A DNA stretch of 64,000 nucleotides from Eucommia ulmoides (taxonomy: Eukaryota; Streptophyta; Magnoliopsida; Garryales; Eucommiaceae). Positions within the stretch are counted from its first letter, which is position 1. Each line of letters begins with the position of its first letter. The position numbers and the translations under genes are program-made. The notes under the pieces were generated by a model, which had not been told where the DNA came from, searched no databases, and saw nothing but the letters and a program-made list of their open reading frames with translations. This document shows, piece by piece, positions 1-10,772 of the stretch. The DNA lies in NCBI GenBank assembly GCA_016647705.1, contig CM028325.1, forward strand, positions 25,964,474 through 26,028,473, given 5' to 3'.

Positions 1-674
1 TTTTTACGTATTGAAGGAAGAACATAGATATTATTAAGAAGAATAGAGAAAGAGCCAAGTGGTAATGCCATATTATCCGTATAAGTTATTGGTAAGTGAT
101 CACCATTGCCAAGTTGAATATAGTCAGGTCTACTATATAGTGTGTACTGCTGTAGGAGAGTAGGGTTGCCCGTCATATTGGTAGATGCACCAGTATCAAG
201 ATACCAACTACGATCATTGAGTGACCACTGTGAAGTTTGTTTATTCTGATGTACCTGAGGTGGAACAATCCATAGGCCTGCAAAGATAGACTTCAGCGAT
301 AAAGGAATGGATGGTTGGGCAAATGAAAAGAGCCGATAGTAATTGCAGGTAGAATGACCAATCCCAAAACATAATTGATATGGAGACATGGATTTTGGAG
401 TAGGACTAAGAATACCCGAGGTATTGGTATGGTTTGTGGACGGACAACCATTGTTTTTGCGACTTTTGTGGCGAGAATTATGTTGCGACGCAACACCAGA
501 ATGAGTTTGAGATGCAAGAAAGACAGAAGATGGAGGAGAAAAAGTGGTTTTGTGTCGGACCTTATAGTTGAGTAGTCGAGCACGCATATTAGAGAATAGT
601 GGTAGTAAATCAAAACTCTCAATAGCGATGACTAACATATTGAACACAGAACCCAGGCCCTAGAGAATGACATT
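1..674 (-). mobile_element. C0: Ty1/copia fragment (gag C-terminus to protease), broken
   Basis: Read on the minus strand this stretch gives the end of a copia gag followed by a CCHC-type zinc knuckle (CFGIGHSTCNYY, around 330-380) and then the pre-protease/protease start WYLDTGASTNMTGNP (around 165-220), with the usual downstream sequence LQLGNGDHL-like. Gag binds RNA and builds the particle; the protease matures it. The fragment runs off the left edge of the window. On the right it stops at 674, exactly where the G1 LTR begins, so G1 probably inserted into its gag. The last five bases before G1 (ACATT, 670-674) would be the left target duplication, but the right-hand copy is not found because the end of the G1 3' LTR is lost. 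Broken fossil; copia lineage not placed. Confidence 0.8.
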
Positions 675-750
675 TGATGGAGGTAAAATTGGTCGTGAAG
701 CCTATAAGTGCCTAAAGACTCATCTGATATCCAAGTATGGAGAATGGTCT

Positions 751-1466
751 GGGCTGAGGGCTCCGAGCACCCTCAGCATGGATATTGGAAAATTGGGAGA
801 CTCTAAACCATCCTAAAGACTAGCCTCTCTCGGGATCTCCAAGTTTCAAAAATAGACCGAGCTGAGGGCTCAAAGCACCCTCAGTAGGGTGAGCCTCAAA
901 ACCTTCCAAGACAACTCCTAGTTAAAGTATGGAAGACAGGCTGAACTGAGGACTCCGAGCACCCTCATCTCATACATATACAAAAGGGGGAGAGCCTAAA
1001 ACCATCCAGAAGCTCCTTTAAGTCCAAGTATCGAAGATTGGCCGAGAAGAGGGATTCGATCATCCTCAGCTTGGATCACCCTCTAAGTGGCCCCCTAGGG
1101 CCACCCTGAAGATCAAAGAAGCCGAGATGAGGGAACTGAGCACCCTCATCCTGAATTACCTTCTACATGGCTCCCTCAAGCCACCAAACCCAAGAAGAAG
1201 ATCAAAAGGGTCCGAACTGAGGGATCTGATCACCTTCAACTAGGACATCATCCAAATGAGGCCTCTTAAATAAAGATTGAAGCCATATAGCCAAGCTGAG
1301 GAGTCCAAGCACCCTTAGCTTAGACATCCTCCAAACAGAGCCTCTCAAATGGAATTGAAGCTACATAGTTGAGCTGAGGGGTCCGAGCACCCTTAGCTCG
1401 AACTTCCTCTAAAAGGGCCTCCCAGACGAATTTTGAAGCAACGTGTCTAAGTACCCTCAGCTCAGA
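751..1466 (+). repeat. Array of about nine hairpin units in the G1 LTR
   Basis: A degenerate unit of about 75-95 bp repeats about nine times. Each unit contains an inverted repeat of the type GAGCTGAGGG, then about nine bases (often GTCCGAGCA), then CCCTCAGCTC. Clear units start near 753, 860, 941, 1041, 1122, 1212, 1294, 1371 and 1441. The arms are GC-rich in an otherwise mixed background. The 3' LTR has the same array with about two more units (15449-15600 and 22675-23285). The spacing and symmetry suggest dyad protein-binding sites or hairpins in U3, which is inference. Confidence 0.8.
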
Positions 1467-1737
1467 TTCTTCCACAAATAAATCCCCTAAGGCTATTTTG
1501 AAGCTCCTGATACCGTTATTGGCATCCTCTCCACCTTCTGATTAGCTAGAAGGGCTAAAAATGAGCCCTTAATATCTATTTCAAATAGGTCGGCCCATGA
1601 ACTTCTATAAGTGGGCCCAAAATCCCAATATAGGTATTTAGAGCACTAATACGTGCTCTTATTGGTTGCCTACCAAATTAAGCTAATTAAGCAGGATGAG
1701 GTTCTTAATTTCGTGGCGCTAATCGAGCCCTGCGCCC

Positions 1738-1745
1738 TATATATA
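1738..1745 (+). promoter_or_regulatory. TATA box of G1 5' LTR
   Basis: TATATATA sits in a CCC...CTCCTAG context about 440 bp before the LTR end. The same sequence in the same place is found in the 3' LTR at 23568-23575. It would set the U3/R border some 30 bp downstream. Confidence 0.7.
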
Positions 1746-2183
1746 CTCCTAGGCATATATTGCCCAAAGGTAATTGCTTCTATTTCACTCTAGAGTATTT
1801 TTAGCATTCTTCTCTCCGATACTTACTCTTATGCCAGATGGGCCTCACCGGGCACCACCCTGGTAGGCCTTTGAGTAGGTGCTTGGAGTGCAGACTTGGA
1901 GCTCAACTTGGAGATCGGAATAGAGTCCAGAGAGAAGTTTATCTTAAAGTTTGAACAGGATCTTAGCTCAAATTCTAACGAGGAGCTTAGGTCAAATTTC
2001 GAAGAGAATCTCATCTCGGAGTCAAGTGAGGAGCTCGGGTTAGATAGTAAGGGTCTCTAGAGCGTCAAAAGTTCATCGAGATCGGATTCTCTAGTGCATC
2101 ACCTCCACGCTAGCAATAAATTCACATGTGTCACCTGTGCAAACCATACTAAGGGTGTTCACTAGATTTTGACACCAACAATT

Positions 2184-2198
2184 TGGCGCCGTCTGTGG
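2184..2198 (+). other. G1 primer-binding site
   Basis: TGGCGCCGTCTGTGG follows the 5' LTR end after a short spacer. This TGGCGCCGTCTGTGG type is the usual primer-binding sequence of Tat-group elements, where a host tRNA primes minus-strand DNA synthesis. Confidence 0.75.
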
Positions 2199-2248
2199 TA
2201 ACCCACAAGAAGCCTTCTCTAATCGTCAACTCCCAAAACAACTAAGAC

Positions 2249-3893
2249 TTGATGATCACAAGGTCTGGTCAGGTCATCGGACAAATATATCAGACACCCG
2301 TCCTAAACAATAATTCAACACTTCAGCTAGTCAGCTCCATGTTAAAGGCTCCCAGGCCAGACTCTCGAGTCCCAACCATCAAGAACCATCTGTCTCCCAC
2401 CGGCCAAACGAGCCCATCCACCTTACTCTATGGACCATTTGTTGGGCAGACCTTAATAGCACCCGATGCTTTTCACATCGACAACTTGGAATACAATCTC
2501 GGTGAGTTCCAAACCTACTTTCATGGTCCTCCTTGATCGCTTTCCACTGTCCCCACCAAAAGGGGTGCCGGCTCCCCAGCCCGCAGGAGAGAAAAAGTGA
2601 GTACCCGAGTTTGAGGACCGCGCGATCTACTCTAACGGACACGCTTCGAGAACCCGTCATCAGCCTCATAATAATGGGTGAATGGAGGTTGATTTGGTAC
2701 CTCCTATCATCTCGGGTTTACCATTTCCACCCTCTCCAGGACGTAGAAGAAATAATCGTATAGAGTCTCTAACTATCAAAGCATAGAGCCCGGTGTATCC
2801 AAGAGATGGACTCTTATTCACCACCTCTGAGGTAGCATGTTACCCGAGCTACTACAAGCTAGATTAGAGTGCCTTTAAAAAGTGAAGTGGTGGTGAAGAG
2901 GCGCCTAGCCGACGTAAAGACTGCCTTGTACTAGATTCAAGGAATGAGGGGCCCAACTGGACTTCTTTCCGAGATAATATCCCTATTTATTGATGAAATC
3001 TTGGAAGAACCCTTGCCTGCACGGTTCACCCACCCCTAGATGATCCCTTATGATGGAATTGTTGACCCAGCAGACCACCTGTCAATCTTCTAGTCCTACA
3101 TGGATTTACACGCAACCTAAGTAGCCATGAGATGTAAAGTTTTTTCCCTCACACTCGCTAGAGTTGGAGGGGCGTGGTTTAGAACCTTGGCCCCAACGTC
3201 CATTTCCACCTTCTGCGAGCTTGATTAGCTTTTCCTCTCTCAATTCGGATGCTCACAGCGCATACCAAAAACCATGGGACATATCCTTGCCCTCCAACTA
3301 CTCCTTGGAGAGCCCTTGGGTAATTATGTGGAGTGGTTCAACCACGAGATCATCGACTGTGATGACCTCTCTGACACCGTCACAATGAATGCTTTCATTG
3401 ATGGACTCAAGCATCGGAGACTGTCTTATGATCTCTGTTCCAATACCGCGCCGAATCTCGATGCTACACTCGAGAGGGGCACACGATTCCACAATACCAA
3501 CCTAAGAAAAACCACAATAAAAGACTCTGAAGGGGTCCAAAAGAAAAAAAAGTAAGGCGAATGAGAGCCTGACAGAACATAGCGGGCCAAACGACTGCAA
3601 GCAGAAGGGAGATTAGGCTAGCTTCTTGAGGATATGAGACCATTCCAACCCCAGGGAATCGTTAACAAGGCTTCACCCCACTCACGGATTTGGTCACCGC
3701 CATCTACGTTGAGAACTTTGGGAGGGAATTATTTCCTCCACCCACGATTCCAAGGGGTAATTCAATGGGAAAATCGTTGAACAAATATTGCGAGTTCCAT
3801 TGGGATAGAGTTCACTCCACGAAAGACTGTTTCCAACTCTGGGAGGAGATAGAGGCCCTCATTAGCAGGGGTTATCGTGGCCACTACATTTGA
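2249..3893 (+). pseudogene. G1 gag region, broken
   Basis: Gag forms the particle and binds RNA. An ATG at 2249 begins MMITRSGQVIGQIYQTPV. A retrotransposon-gag-type helical domain is visible around 3160-3500 (for example GEPLGNYVEWFNHEI), and a zinc-finger-like segment KYCEFHWDRVHSTKDC followed by EEIEALISRGY lies at about 3775-3880, which is the form typical of Tat gag. It lies directly downstream of the primer-binding site and upstream of the protease. The region is split over several frames and is a fossil. Confidence 0.75.
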
Positions 3894-4189
3894 AAGGGTG
3901 GCCAAGCTTCGAGATATGAAAATAACAACCCCTGTGATGATCACATGGGTGGATCGAGAAGAGAAAATCACAGTTGTCCTCCTCCCTTAGCAGAAAGAAC
4001 GAGAGATGAAGATGAACAGAGAGTGCATGGAAAGATAATGTCATCCACGGTGGACTCAATTTTGGAGGGGAGACGGCTTCCTCTAGAAAGAGGTATGGGC
4101 ACAAATCCAAGAGGAAGGCAGATGAGGACATATTTGAGTTAAGCACAATTGATGTCACAAAGCACAACGTCATTTCATTCAGCAAGGCT

Positions 4190-4420
4190 GACCTCAAAGG
4201 AGTGCATGTCCCGCATGATGATGCCCTCGTTATCGTCGCTCTTATCAATCATTTCAAGATGGGAAGAGTCCTAGTAGATGGAGGAAGTTATGTTAACATC
4301 ATCTTCAAACGAGCATTTCAAAAGATGAAGGTAGACCCCAGCGTTGTTCAACTCCCCTGGTCGGCTTTAGGGGCGACGTGGTCAATGCACTGGGATATGT
4401 ATCTCTGCCCGTCATGATAG
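4190..4420 (+). pseudogene. G1 aspartic protease region, broken
   Basis: The segment HDDALVIVALINHFKMGRVL followed by VDGGSYVNIIF (about 4211-4305) is the retropepsin core of Tat elements, which cleaves Gag-Pol. It follows gag and precedes RT as expected for gypsy elements. Part of a broken polyprotein. Confidence 0.65.
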
Positions 4421-4859
4421 GGACTCACCCTAGGACTTCAATGTCATGTACTAAGTTCCTAATCATGGACATGCCATCCCCTTATAATGTAATCATGTGA
4501 TGACCCACCATGGCGGCCCTCAAGGCGGTCAGCTCACCTTACAACCAGTCGATGAAGTTCCCCACCGAGAAGAGTGTGGGAGAAGTGAAAGAAGACCAGG
4601 AGTCCTCTAGGTCCTGTACTTGGAGGGCGCTGGAAAAGAATAAATAACAATTAATGATGGATCCAGGGCTCGTTAACTTCGAGCTCATGGCTCTAAATGG
4701 GGTACTGGGACTGGTGCCCATCGACGACCCTCTAAAAGAAGAAAACAGTCCTCGATCGCACTAAGAGTTAGTGGAGATTTCTATTCACCCCACAATAAAG
4801 AAGAGGACGGTAAGGATTGGGGCAAGCCTTGATCTAGAGCAGAGAGCTGAACTCACTGA

Positions 4860-5128
4860 CCTCCTCCAGAGAAACTATGATGTCTTCGCTTAGTCGCATG
4901 ATGACTTGCTAGGGATCGACCTAAGTGTGGCAATGCATCGCCTACATGCTAACCCACACCTTCTACCCATTAGGCAAAAGAGAACTTTTTTTCACCATGA
5001 GCGGCAAAAGATCATCGAGGAAGAAATGGATGAATTGATAAAATTGGACGTGGTGGAAGAAGTCAAATTCTTGGACTAGCTCACTAATGTGGTCCTCGGC
5101 CCTAAAGCCAACAACAAGTGGCACTTCT
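4860..5128 (+). pseudogene. G1 RT, N-terminal part, broken
   Basis: The start of the reverse transcriptase domain is visible (segment RQKIIEEEMDELIKLDVVEE, about 5004-5065), with the usual HRL...P.RQKRR-type lead before it. The domain is then cut at 5128 by the inserted T1 element and goes on at 6573. RT copies element RNA into DNA. Confidence 0.65.
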
Positions 5129-6167
5129 TGCAACGACCCAGTTTCTTAGGACTGCTACTAGGTTTCTCCCAAGGAGAATTTCATTCCAAATATTTCACCG
5201 TTTATAATTAAATTAGTAATATTATTAATTCAGCTCTGATACCAACGATAACGACCCGGTTCCCTAAGGCCGCCACACGATTTCTCCCCTTGGAGAATTA
5301 ACGCTAATTATATATTGTTTTAATAGGAATAAATATTATTGTCTATTAATAATAATAAATATTGTTATTCTAATCGTAAATAATAAATAAACACCTACAA
5401 TTTAAAAAAAAAAAATACATTTTCATTACAACTCCAATTCGGTGGATCCAAGTCCTTGATACCAAACACCACTAATCAAGGTAGACTTTGAAAATAAAAA
5501 ATGAATTAGAAACCATCCTGATGTAAATATCAATCAAGTGGCTAATTAGTGGATAAGTTTTTGAATATCAAGACTTAAAATTATTCAGATAATTTACAAA
5601 TTACGGGGATAATTTTAATTATCAAATTCACGAGTCAATTTTACATTGATAATATTAAATATAATTACTATAAATTAAATAGAAATTTCTATATAAAATT
5701 CCCGGCGCTGTTCCATTCTCACCTGCCCTACAATCAAAACTGTGGGGTTGTGAGCCAACGCTTAGTAAAACATCAACCCATCTAATATATACATTTAATT
5801 AATACAATAAATAAAACACATTTCACATGATTTTCACATAATTTTCACATAATTATAATTATTTCATGTAAATTGACAACTATATTTCGACAACAAAAAT
5901 AACACAAATCTCATAATAAAAAAAATTAAATGCATATATTAAAAGAATTAGAAATTCTACCTGAAATTCGGAATTGGTATCCAAACTGAAATCCATATAT
6001 ATTTTTTTTAGTAATAATGAAACCGTAAATCGAATAACCACCAAAATAGGCTCTAATTATATAAACTGTTTTTTTTTCTTTTTCTGGCCAAAAGCTCCAG
6101 CCGAAGCAATACATATGATATATGTATATATTTATATTGGTAAGCCTACTGATCACTCCTCCTCTTC

Positions 6168-6229
<62 letters not shown>

Positions 6230-6567
6230 CATCATCATCATCATCATCATTATCATCTTTCCCTCCCCTTTACAAGTGGCATACATTTATTTATATATAT
6301 GTATGAATAAGGTTAACATGTGGTCCTAATTCCTCTTTTTTTTTTTTTTTTTTCTCTAATTCACGACCACAACTTGATTCCTTAATAGTTAAGGATTACA
6401 AATTACACTTAATCTCCTTAATTATCAAGTAATTCATATTAATCTCAATAATTACATTTATTTTTCCAAAATTATCAAATATTTATTATAATTTTCATAA
6501 TATACAAAATATCCCCAAAAAATATTAAAATAATATTTTTTAAAATATAAATTTTCGGGGTATTACA
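5129..6567 (-). mobile_element. T1: deleted Tekay/Del-like gypsy element reduced to LTR, PBS and a scrap of the second LTR
   Basis: The insert has TG...CA ends and a perfect 5-bp target duplication CTTCT (5124-5128 and 6568-6572). Read on the minus strand it begins TGTAATACCCCGAAAA and ends GGGTCGTTGCA, termini typical of Tekay/Del LTRs. It is not a simple solo LTR. On the minus strand one LTR end (near 5250) is followed by TTGGTATCAGAGCT (about 5232-5245), a tRNA-Met-type primer-binding site, then a leader of roughly 50 bp, then a second copy of the LTR end (5129-about 5195). The internal part and most of one LTR are gone. It interrupts the G1 RT, so it is younger than G1. Confidence 0.75.
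6171..6251 (+). repeat. (ATT)n-(ATC)n compound microsatellite inside T1
   Basis: About 19 ATT units pass directly into about seven ATC units. It lies in the LTR of T1. A run of about 20 T follows at 6336-6353. The open frames through it (poly-Tyr, poly-Leu, poly-His) are artefacts. Confidence 0.9.
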
Positions 6568-6572
6568 CTTCT

Positions 6573-7170
6573 GTGTCGACTTCAAAGACTTGAACAAAGC
6601 TTGCCCAAATGACTTCTTTTCCCTCCCAAGGATTGATATAGTCATTGACTCCACAACAGGATATGAACGCCTGAGTTTCCTAGACACGTACGTCGGATAT
6701 AATCAGATACCCATGTTCCCTCCAAACAAGAGAAAAATATCTTTCATTACGGACAAAGGGACGCACTGCTATAAGGTTATGCCATTCGGCTTGCGCAACA
6801 CTAGGGCAACCTACCAGCAACTAGTGAACAAAATGTTCAAGGAAGAAATCAGGCAGATGATAGAGGTTTACATTGAAAACATGTTAGTTAAGAGCTCTAG
6901 GGCTCCTGACCATATCCACCACCTCTAGAACTGCTTCGATAAACTCAGGGCTCACCGTATGAAACTCAACCCTAACAAGTGCATCTTTGGAGTTTTTACC
7001 AGGAAGTTCCTCGGATACATGGTCTTCCAGCACAGAATTGACGCGAATCCTGACCAGATAAACGCCGTGCTGGGGATGACTTCTCCTCGAAATAAGAAGA
7101 AAGTACAGATGCTCATGGGAAGGCTCACTACCCTGAACTGGTTCATCTCACGGGCATCGGAGAAGTGAAT
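6573..7170 (+). pseudogene. G1 RT, palm and thumb, broken
   Basis: The RT domain resumes after T1 with VDFKDLNKACPNDFF, then the palm segment FITDKGTHCYKVMPFGLRN (about 6740-6800) and MIEVYIENMLVKS in the place of the catalytic YVDD-type motif, and then the thumb MKLNPNKCIFGVFTRKFLGY (6959 on). These are textbook positions for a gypsy RT. RNase H follows directly. Confidence 0.8.
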
Positions 7171-7179
7171 GCCCTTCTT

Positions 7180-7680
7180 CAAGGTATTAAGGGGTAACAA
7201 TAATTTTCGATGGACAAAGGAGAGTGAGACAACATTCCAAGAGCTCAAATGGTATCTTTCCTCTGCTCATTTACTCAACACCCCAGAGACGGGTGAATAA
7301 TTGTACCTGTATATCTCTACTTCTTTAACGATGGTGTCCAACACCCAATATACTACTCCACCAAAGTCCTCATGGATGCTGAGATGAGGTACACCAAGTT
7401 TGAGAAGCTCGCATATGCCTTGCTGGTGGTCTCACGGAAGCTGAATCACTATTTCCAGGCACACACCATCATCGTTCTAACTAACCGAATATTAAGACAA
7501 ATTTTGTATTCTCCTGACATCTCGGGATGACTGATGAAATATAGCCTTGAGCTCAGCCTGTTCCATATCGAGTATAGGCCAAGGACCGCCATTAAGGGCC
7601 AAGTCACCTTCTTTGATGATCCAGAGATCACTACTGATGACCTGGGAACCAAACCCATGGAAAAAGAGGGAACATCGACT
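7180..7680 (+). pseudogene. G1 RNase H region, broken
   Basis: This holds the connection/RNase H part that removes RNA from the RNA-DNA hybrid. Segments such as RYTKFEKLAYALLVVSRKL (about 7390-7445) and YSPDISG.LMKYSLELSLFH followed by EYRPRTAIKGQ (about 7508-7600) are typical of the retroviral-type RNase H of gypsy elements. Broken. Confidence 0.65.
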
Positions 7681-7699
7681 AGCTCAATACAAGACTCTA

Positions 7700-8020
7700 A
7701 TTCGTGAGCATGGAAGCTCTAAACGGATGGATCTTCCAATGCGAATGACTACAGAGTAGGCGTAGTCCTCATAGTCCCAGGCAAAGAGGAGGTCGAGTAA
7801 GCCCTCAAATTGGGGTTCAGAGCGACCAACAACGAAGCAGAATACGAAGCCCTCATCATCGACTTTCGCTTAGCTCGGGACTTTAATGTGAGAATGTTGA
7901 TCGTATTCTGTGATTCGCAGCTTGTTATCAATCAAGTCAACGGAGAATATTTAGCTAAGGATCCAAGCATGACTGCGTATTTGGAGAGAGTCAAGACACT
8001 GATGAATAGTTTTTAAAAGA
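7700..8020 (+). pseudogene. G1 second (archaeal-type) RNase H, broken
   Basis: After the normal RNase H comes a second one, LGFRATNNEAEYEALIIDFR (about 7810-7870), then VFCDSQLVINQVNGEY and MTAYLERVKTL. The NNEAEYEAL and CDSQLV motifs carry the acidic residues of the archaeal-type RNase H that Tat-lineage elements acquired between RNase H and integrase. It is the main reason for placing G1 in Tat. Confidence 0.8.
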
Positions 8021-8189
8021 TTTAAGTGACCTAAATACCCCAAGAAGATAATAGGCACGCTGATACCTTCACCAACCTCTTTTCGACAATGGAGTGGACC
8101 TTGAAGAGAAGTATGCTCGTGGAATACCTAGATTCTCCGAGCATCGCGTTGTCCGACCAGGTGGCATCAATTTGTGAACTCAACGACCA

Positions 8190-9440
8190 ACCCACCAAGA
8201 TGGATCCGATAGAGCATTACTTGGAAGACAGAACGCTGCCAAAGAATTGTGCCAAGGTCAGAAGGATACGTTATCGGTCCGCGAGATTTTGTATTATAGA
8301 TGGATTCCTTTATCGACGGTCCTTCTCAGGCCCTTACTCTAGGTTCCTTCGGCCAGAAGAAGTTGAGTACATTCTGAAAGAAGTCCATGAGGGCATATGC
8401 GGCAACCATTCAGGGGCCAAGTCCCTGTCTAGCAAACTACTCCGACAAGGGTATTTTTGGCCAAAGATGCTCGAGGACGCAACAAAATTCGTGAAATAAT
8501 ACGATAAGCATTGAAGATTCTCCCCACACCCTCATGTGCCCCCAACAACCATGGTTCGGATGACCAGCCTGTGCCATTCGCTTAGTGGAGAATTGTCCTA
8601 CTCGACCCTTTTCCTCAGGGCATCGGCTAAAGGAAATTGTTGGTTGTAGCCATTGATTATTTCACTAAATGGGTTAAGGTAGAGCCCCTGGTGCGCATCA
8701 CGAAATAAAAGATCCAAGACGTTGTCTAAAAGTCCATGATATGTAGATTTGGCATTCCAAAGGCCATCGTGTCCAACAACGGCACTCAGTTTGACAATGA
8801 TCTCTTCGCTGACTTCTGCTTGGGCCTTGGTATCTGAACTCATTTCGCTTTTCTAGGTCATCCGTAGGCTAATGAAAAAGTCGAAGTCACCAATCGTACC
8901 ATCTTACATGGATTGAAGACCAGACTTGATAATGCTAAAGGAACGTGGTTAGAAGATTTGTATCCTATCATTTGGGTATATCATACTACCTCACGAACCC
9001 CAACTAGAAAAACACTTTTTGCGGTGACGTTTGGATCGGAGACTGTAATTCCTACAGAAATAAGAAGGCCAACTCTCGTAATGACAGGAAGAGATCGTGG
9101 CCAAGAGAAAAATGATGTCATCCTGGCTCTGAATTTGGACTTGCTAGAAGAAAGAAGAGAAAGTGCTCGAATACGACAAACAACATATCAACAATGAGAA
9201 ACTTGTTATTACGACACAAGGGTACACCCCTAATGTTTTGAAGTCGATGACCTTCTTCTTCGAAAAGTCACCTTGGCAACCAAAAAACCAAACGTTGTAA
9301 AGCTAGCCCCCACTTGGGAGGGGCCTTACCACGTGACACGAATCGCAAGCCAGACATATATGAGCTGGAGACCGAAGAAGGGGTCCCACGACGGCACCCT
9401 TGGAATGTTGTCTACCTCAACCAATATTTCTATAGGGAAG
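8190..9440 (+). pseudogene. G1 integrase, broken
   Basis: Integrase inserts the DNA copy into the genome. The N-terminal zinc-binding domain (VHEGICGNHSGAKSLSSKLL then GYFWPKM) lies at about 8385-8470, the catalytic core around 8640-8830 (VAIDYFTKWVKVEPL and a DNGTQF-like segment), a third conserved stretch at 8913-9060 (WLEDLYPIIWVYHTTSRTPT), and the C-terminal domain WEGPYHVTRI near 9316-9345. Pol ends near 9440. Broken in several places. Confidence 0.75.
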
Positions 9441-9529
9441 AGGTCATTTTGTAAACATTCCATTTTCCTACTAAGTGTAACGAATTTTGATATCAATAAA
9501 ATGGCTATTCAAGTCGTTATCTCCTAGCC

Positions 9530-10560
9530 CGTACAAACATTTTTCGAAACAGCACTTCGGCGCTGGCCGTTGAGAATGATAACCAGACCCTCTACACAGG
9601 TTGATAGTCTATACCCGGGGATAGACCAACATTATCCACCAAGGGTGGGGCATCAATCAATTCTGAGGGCCTGCGGATAAGTACCTATCCCCTCACAGCT
9701 GACCAAAGGTTAGGCAACTTAAAGAGGAAGATGCTTTGATATGGACTAAATTGGGATAACCTGAAAAGGCTCAGGGATGAGCCCGAATACAAAGAACCCG
9801 CCAATGAACGACCACATGCCCCAAAGCTTTTATGGTGCCCTGTGGACCGCAATGACCAAGGATTGTTCTTCAAAACCACAATTATCTAGCTAGCAGCACG
9901 AGCATAAATCCTACTCGTGCTCCGGGATAAGCACAGGGTGGATATAGCCTTAGCACTAGAACAAGCAATTTCCAAGTGTGAAAAGTTAGCCTAGCTCCAC
10001 TGTCCGAGCATACTCAACTCGAATTAATGAATTTGGAAGGTCTCAAAACCAAATTGAGCCTAACAGTTTCCAAGTATGGAATTTTAGCTGAGCTCTGGTT
10101 TTCAAGCACTCTCATATCAGATTATCCAATTTGTAAGGTCCCAAAACCAAATTACGCCTAACAATTTCCAAGTGTGGAAAGTTGGCTGAACTCCGCTCTC
10201 CGAGCATATCTAGCTCGGATTATCTAAAGTTAGAGGATCCACTACCAAGTTGTCTCCAGACTGGGGGGCAGGATGAAGACAACCATCTCCCGTGTATGGA
10301 ATATCGGCCGAGCTAAGCTCTCTGAGCACCCTCAGCTCAGATTTTCCAATTTTAGAAGACCAAAAACCAAACATAGCGTCCAGGTGTTGAACATTGGCCG
10401 AGCTAAGCTCTCTGGAACCCTTAACTCGGATGGATTGGTTTGTAAGATTATCGATCTTAATTAGGATTTCGTATAGTTAGTAAAGGAATAATGTTTAGCC
10501 GAAATGGAGACCCAACTACTCTAACCTAAGAGAAGGGGGAAGAGAAATTCAACACAAAGT
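9530..10560 (+). other. G1 post-pol non-coding region
   Basis: No gene is seen between the end of pol and the 3' end of the antisense ORF. The left part (9530-9980) has no recognised motif. The right part repeats the LTR-type hairpin unit in degenerate form (see 9985-10440). A (A/T)-rich, AAAAATAAAA-type stretch lies near 10660-10690. Confidence 0.55.
9985..10440 (+). repeat. Internal copies of the G1 hairpin unit
   Basis: Four to five units resembling the LTR array lie here, each with GCCGAGCTAAGCTC or similar on the left and AGCACCCTCAGCTCAGATT or similar on the right, near 9995, 10090, 10185, 10305 and 10395, at about 90-110 bp steps. The array therefore is not confined to the LTRs: it also sits between pol and the antisense ORF. 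Confidence 0.65.
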
Positions 10561-10772
10561 TTGTCTAAAAAAATTGATTTGTGTTTCTATTATGTCCAAA
10601 AAGAAGTTTACATCGGAGGGGTTCATGCCCATCTACAAAATTCCATTGCCAGATTAAGTCAAAATAAAAATAAAAAAAATAAAGAGAGAGAAAGGTTGAA
10701 AATGTCCAAGTCTTGGGATGATGTTGGGCTCAGGTTCAAGCCAACGTTCCTCTAACCATTCTGAATGAGCGA

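Larger units (their letters stand above)
675..2180 (+). repeat. G1 5' LTR
   Basis: The LTR starts TGATGG at 675 and ends GACACCAACA at 2180, two bases before the primer-binding site. It is about 1.5 kb. The first half is a tandem array of hairpin-forming units (see 751-1466). A TATA box lies at 1738-1745. The end of the LTR (about 2050-2180) has no counterpart in the 3' LTR, which is cut short. Confidence 0.88.

Noticed and set aside
3862-4248. 128-codon minus-strand frame
   Set aside because: It lies opposite the G1 gag/protease region and is a shadow of the sense coding sequence.
6122-6310. Open frames with poly-Tyr, poly-Leu and poly-His
   Set aside because: They are translations of an (ATT)n-(ATC)n microsatellite inside an LTR.
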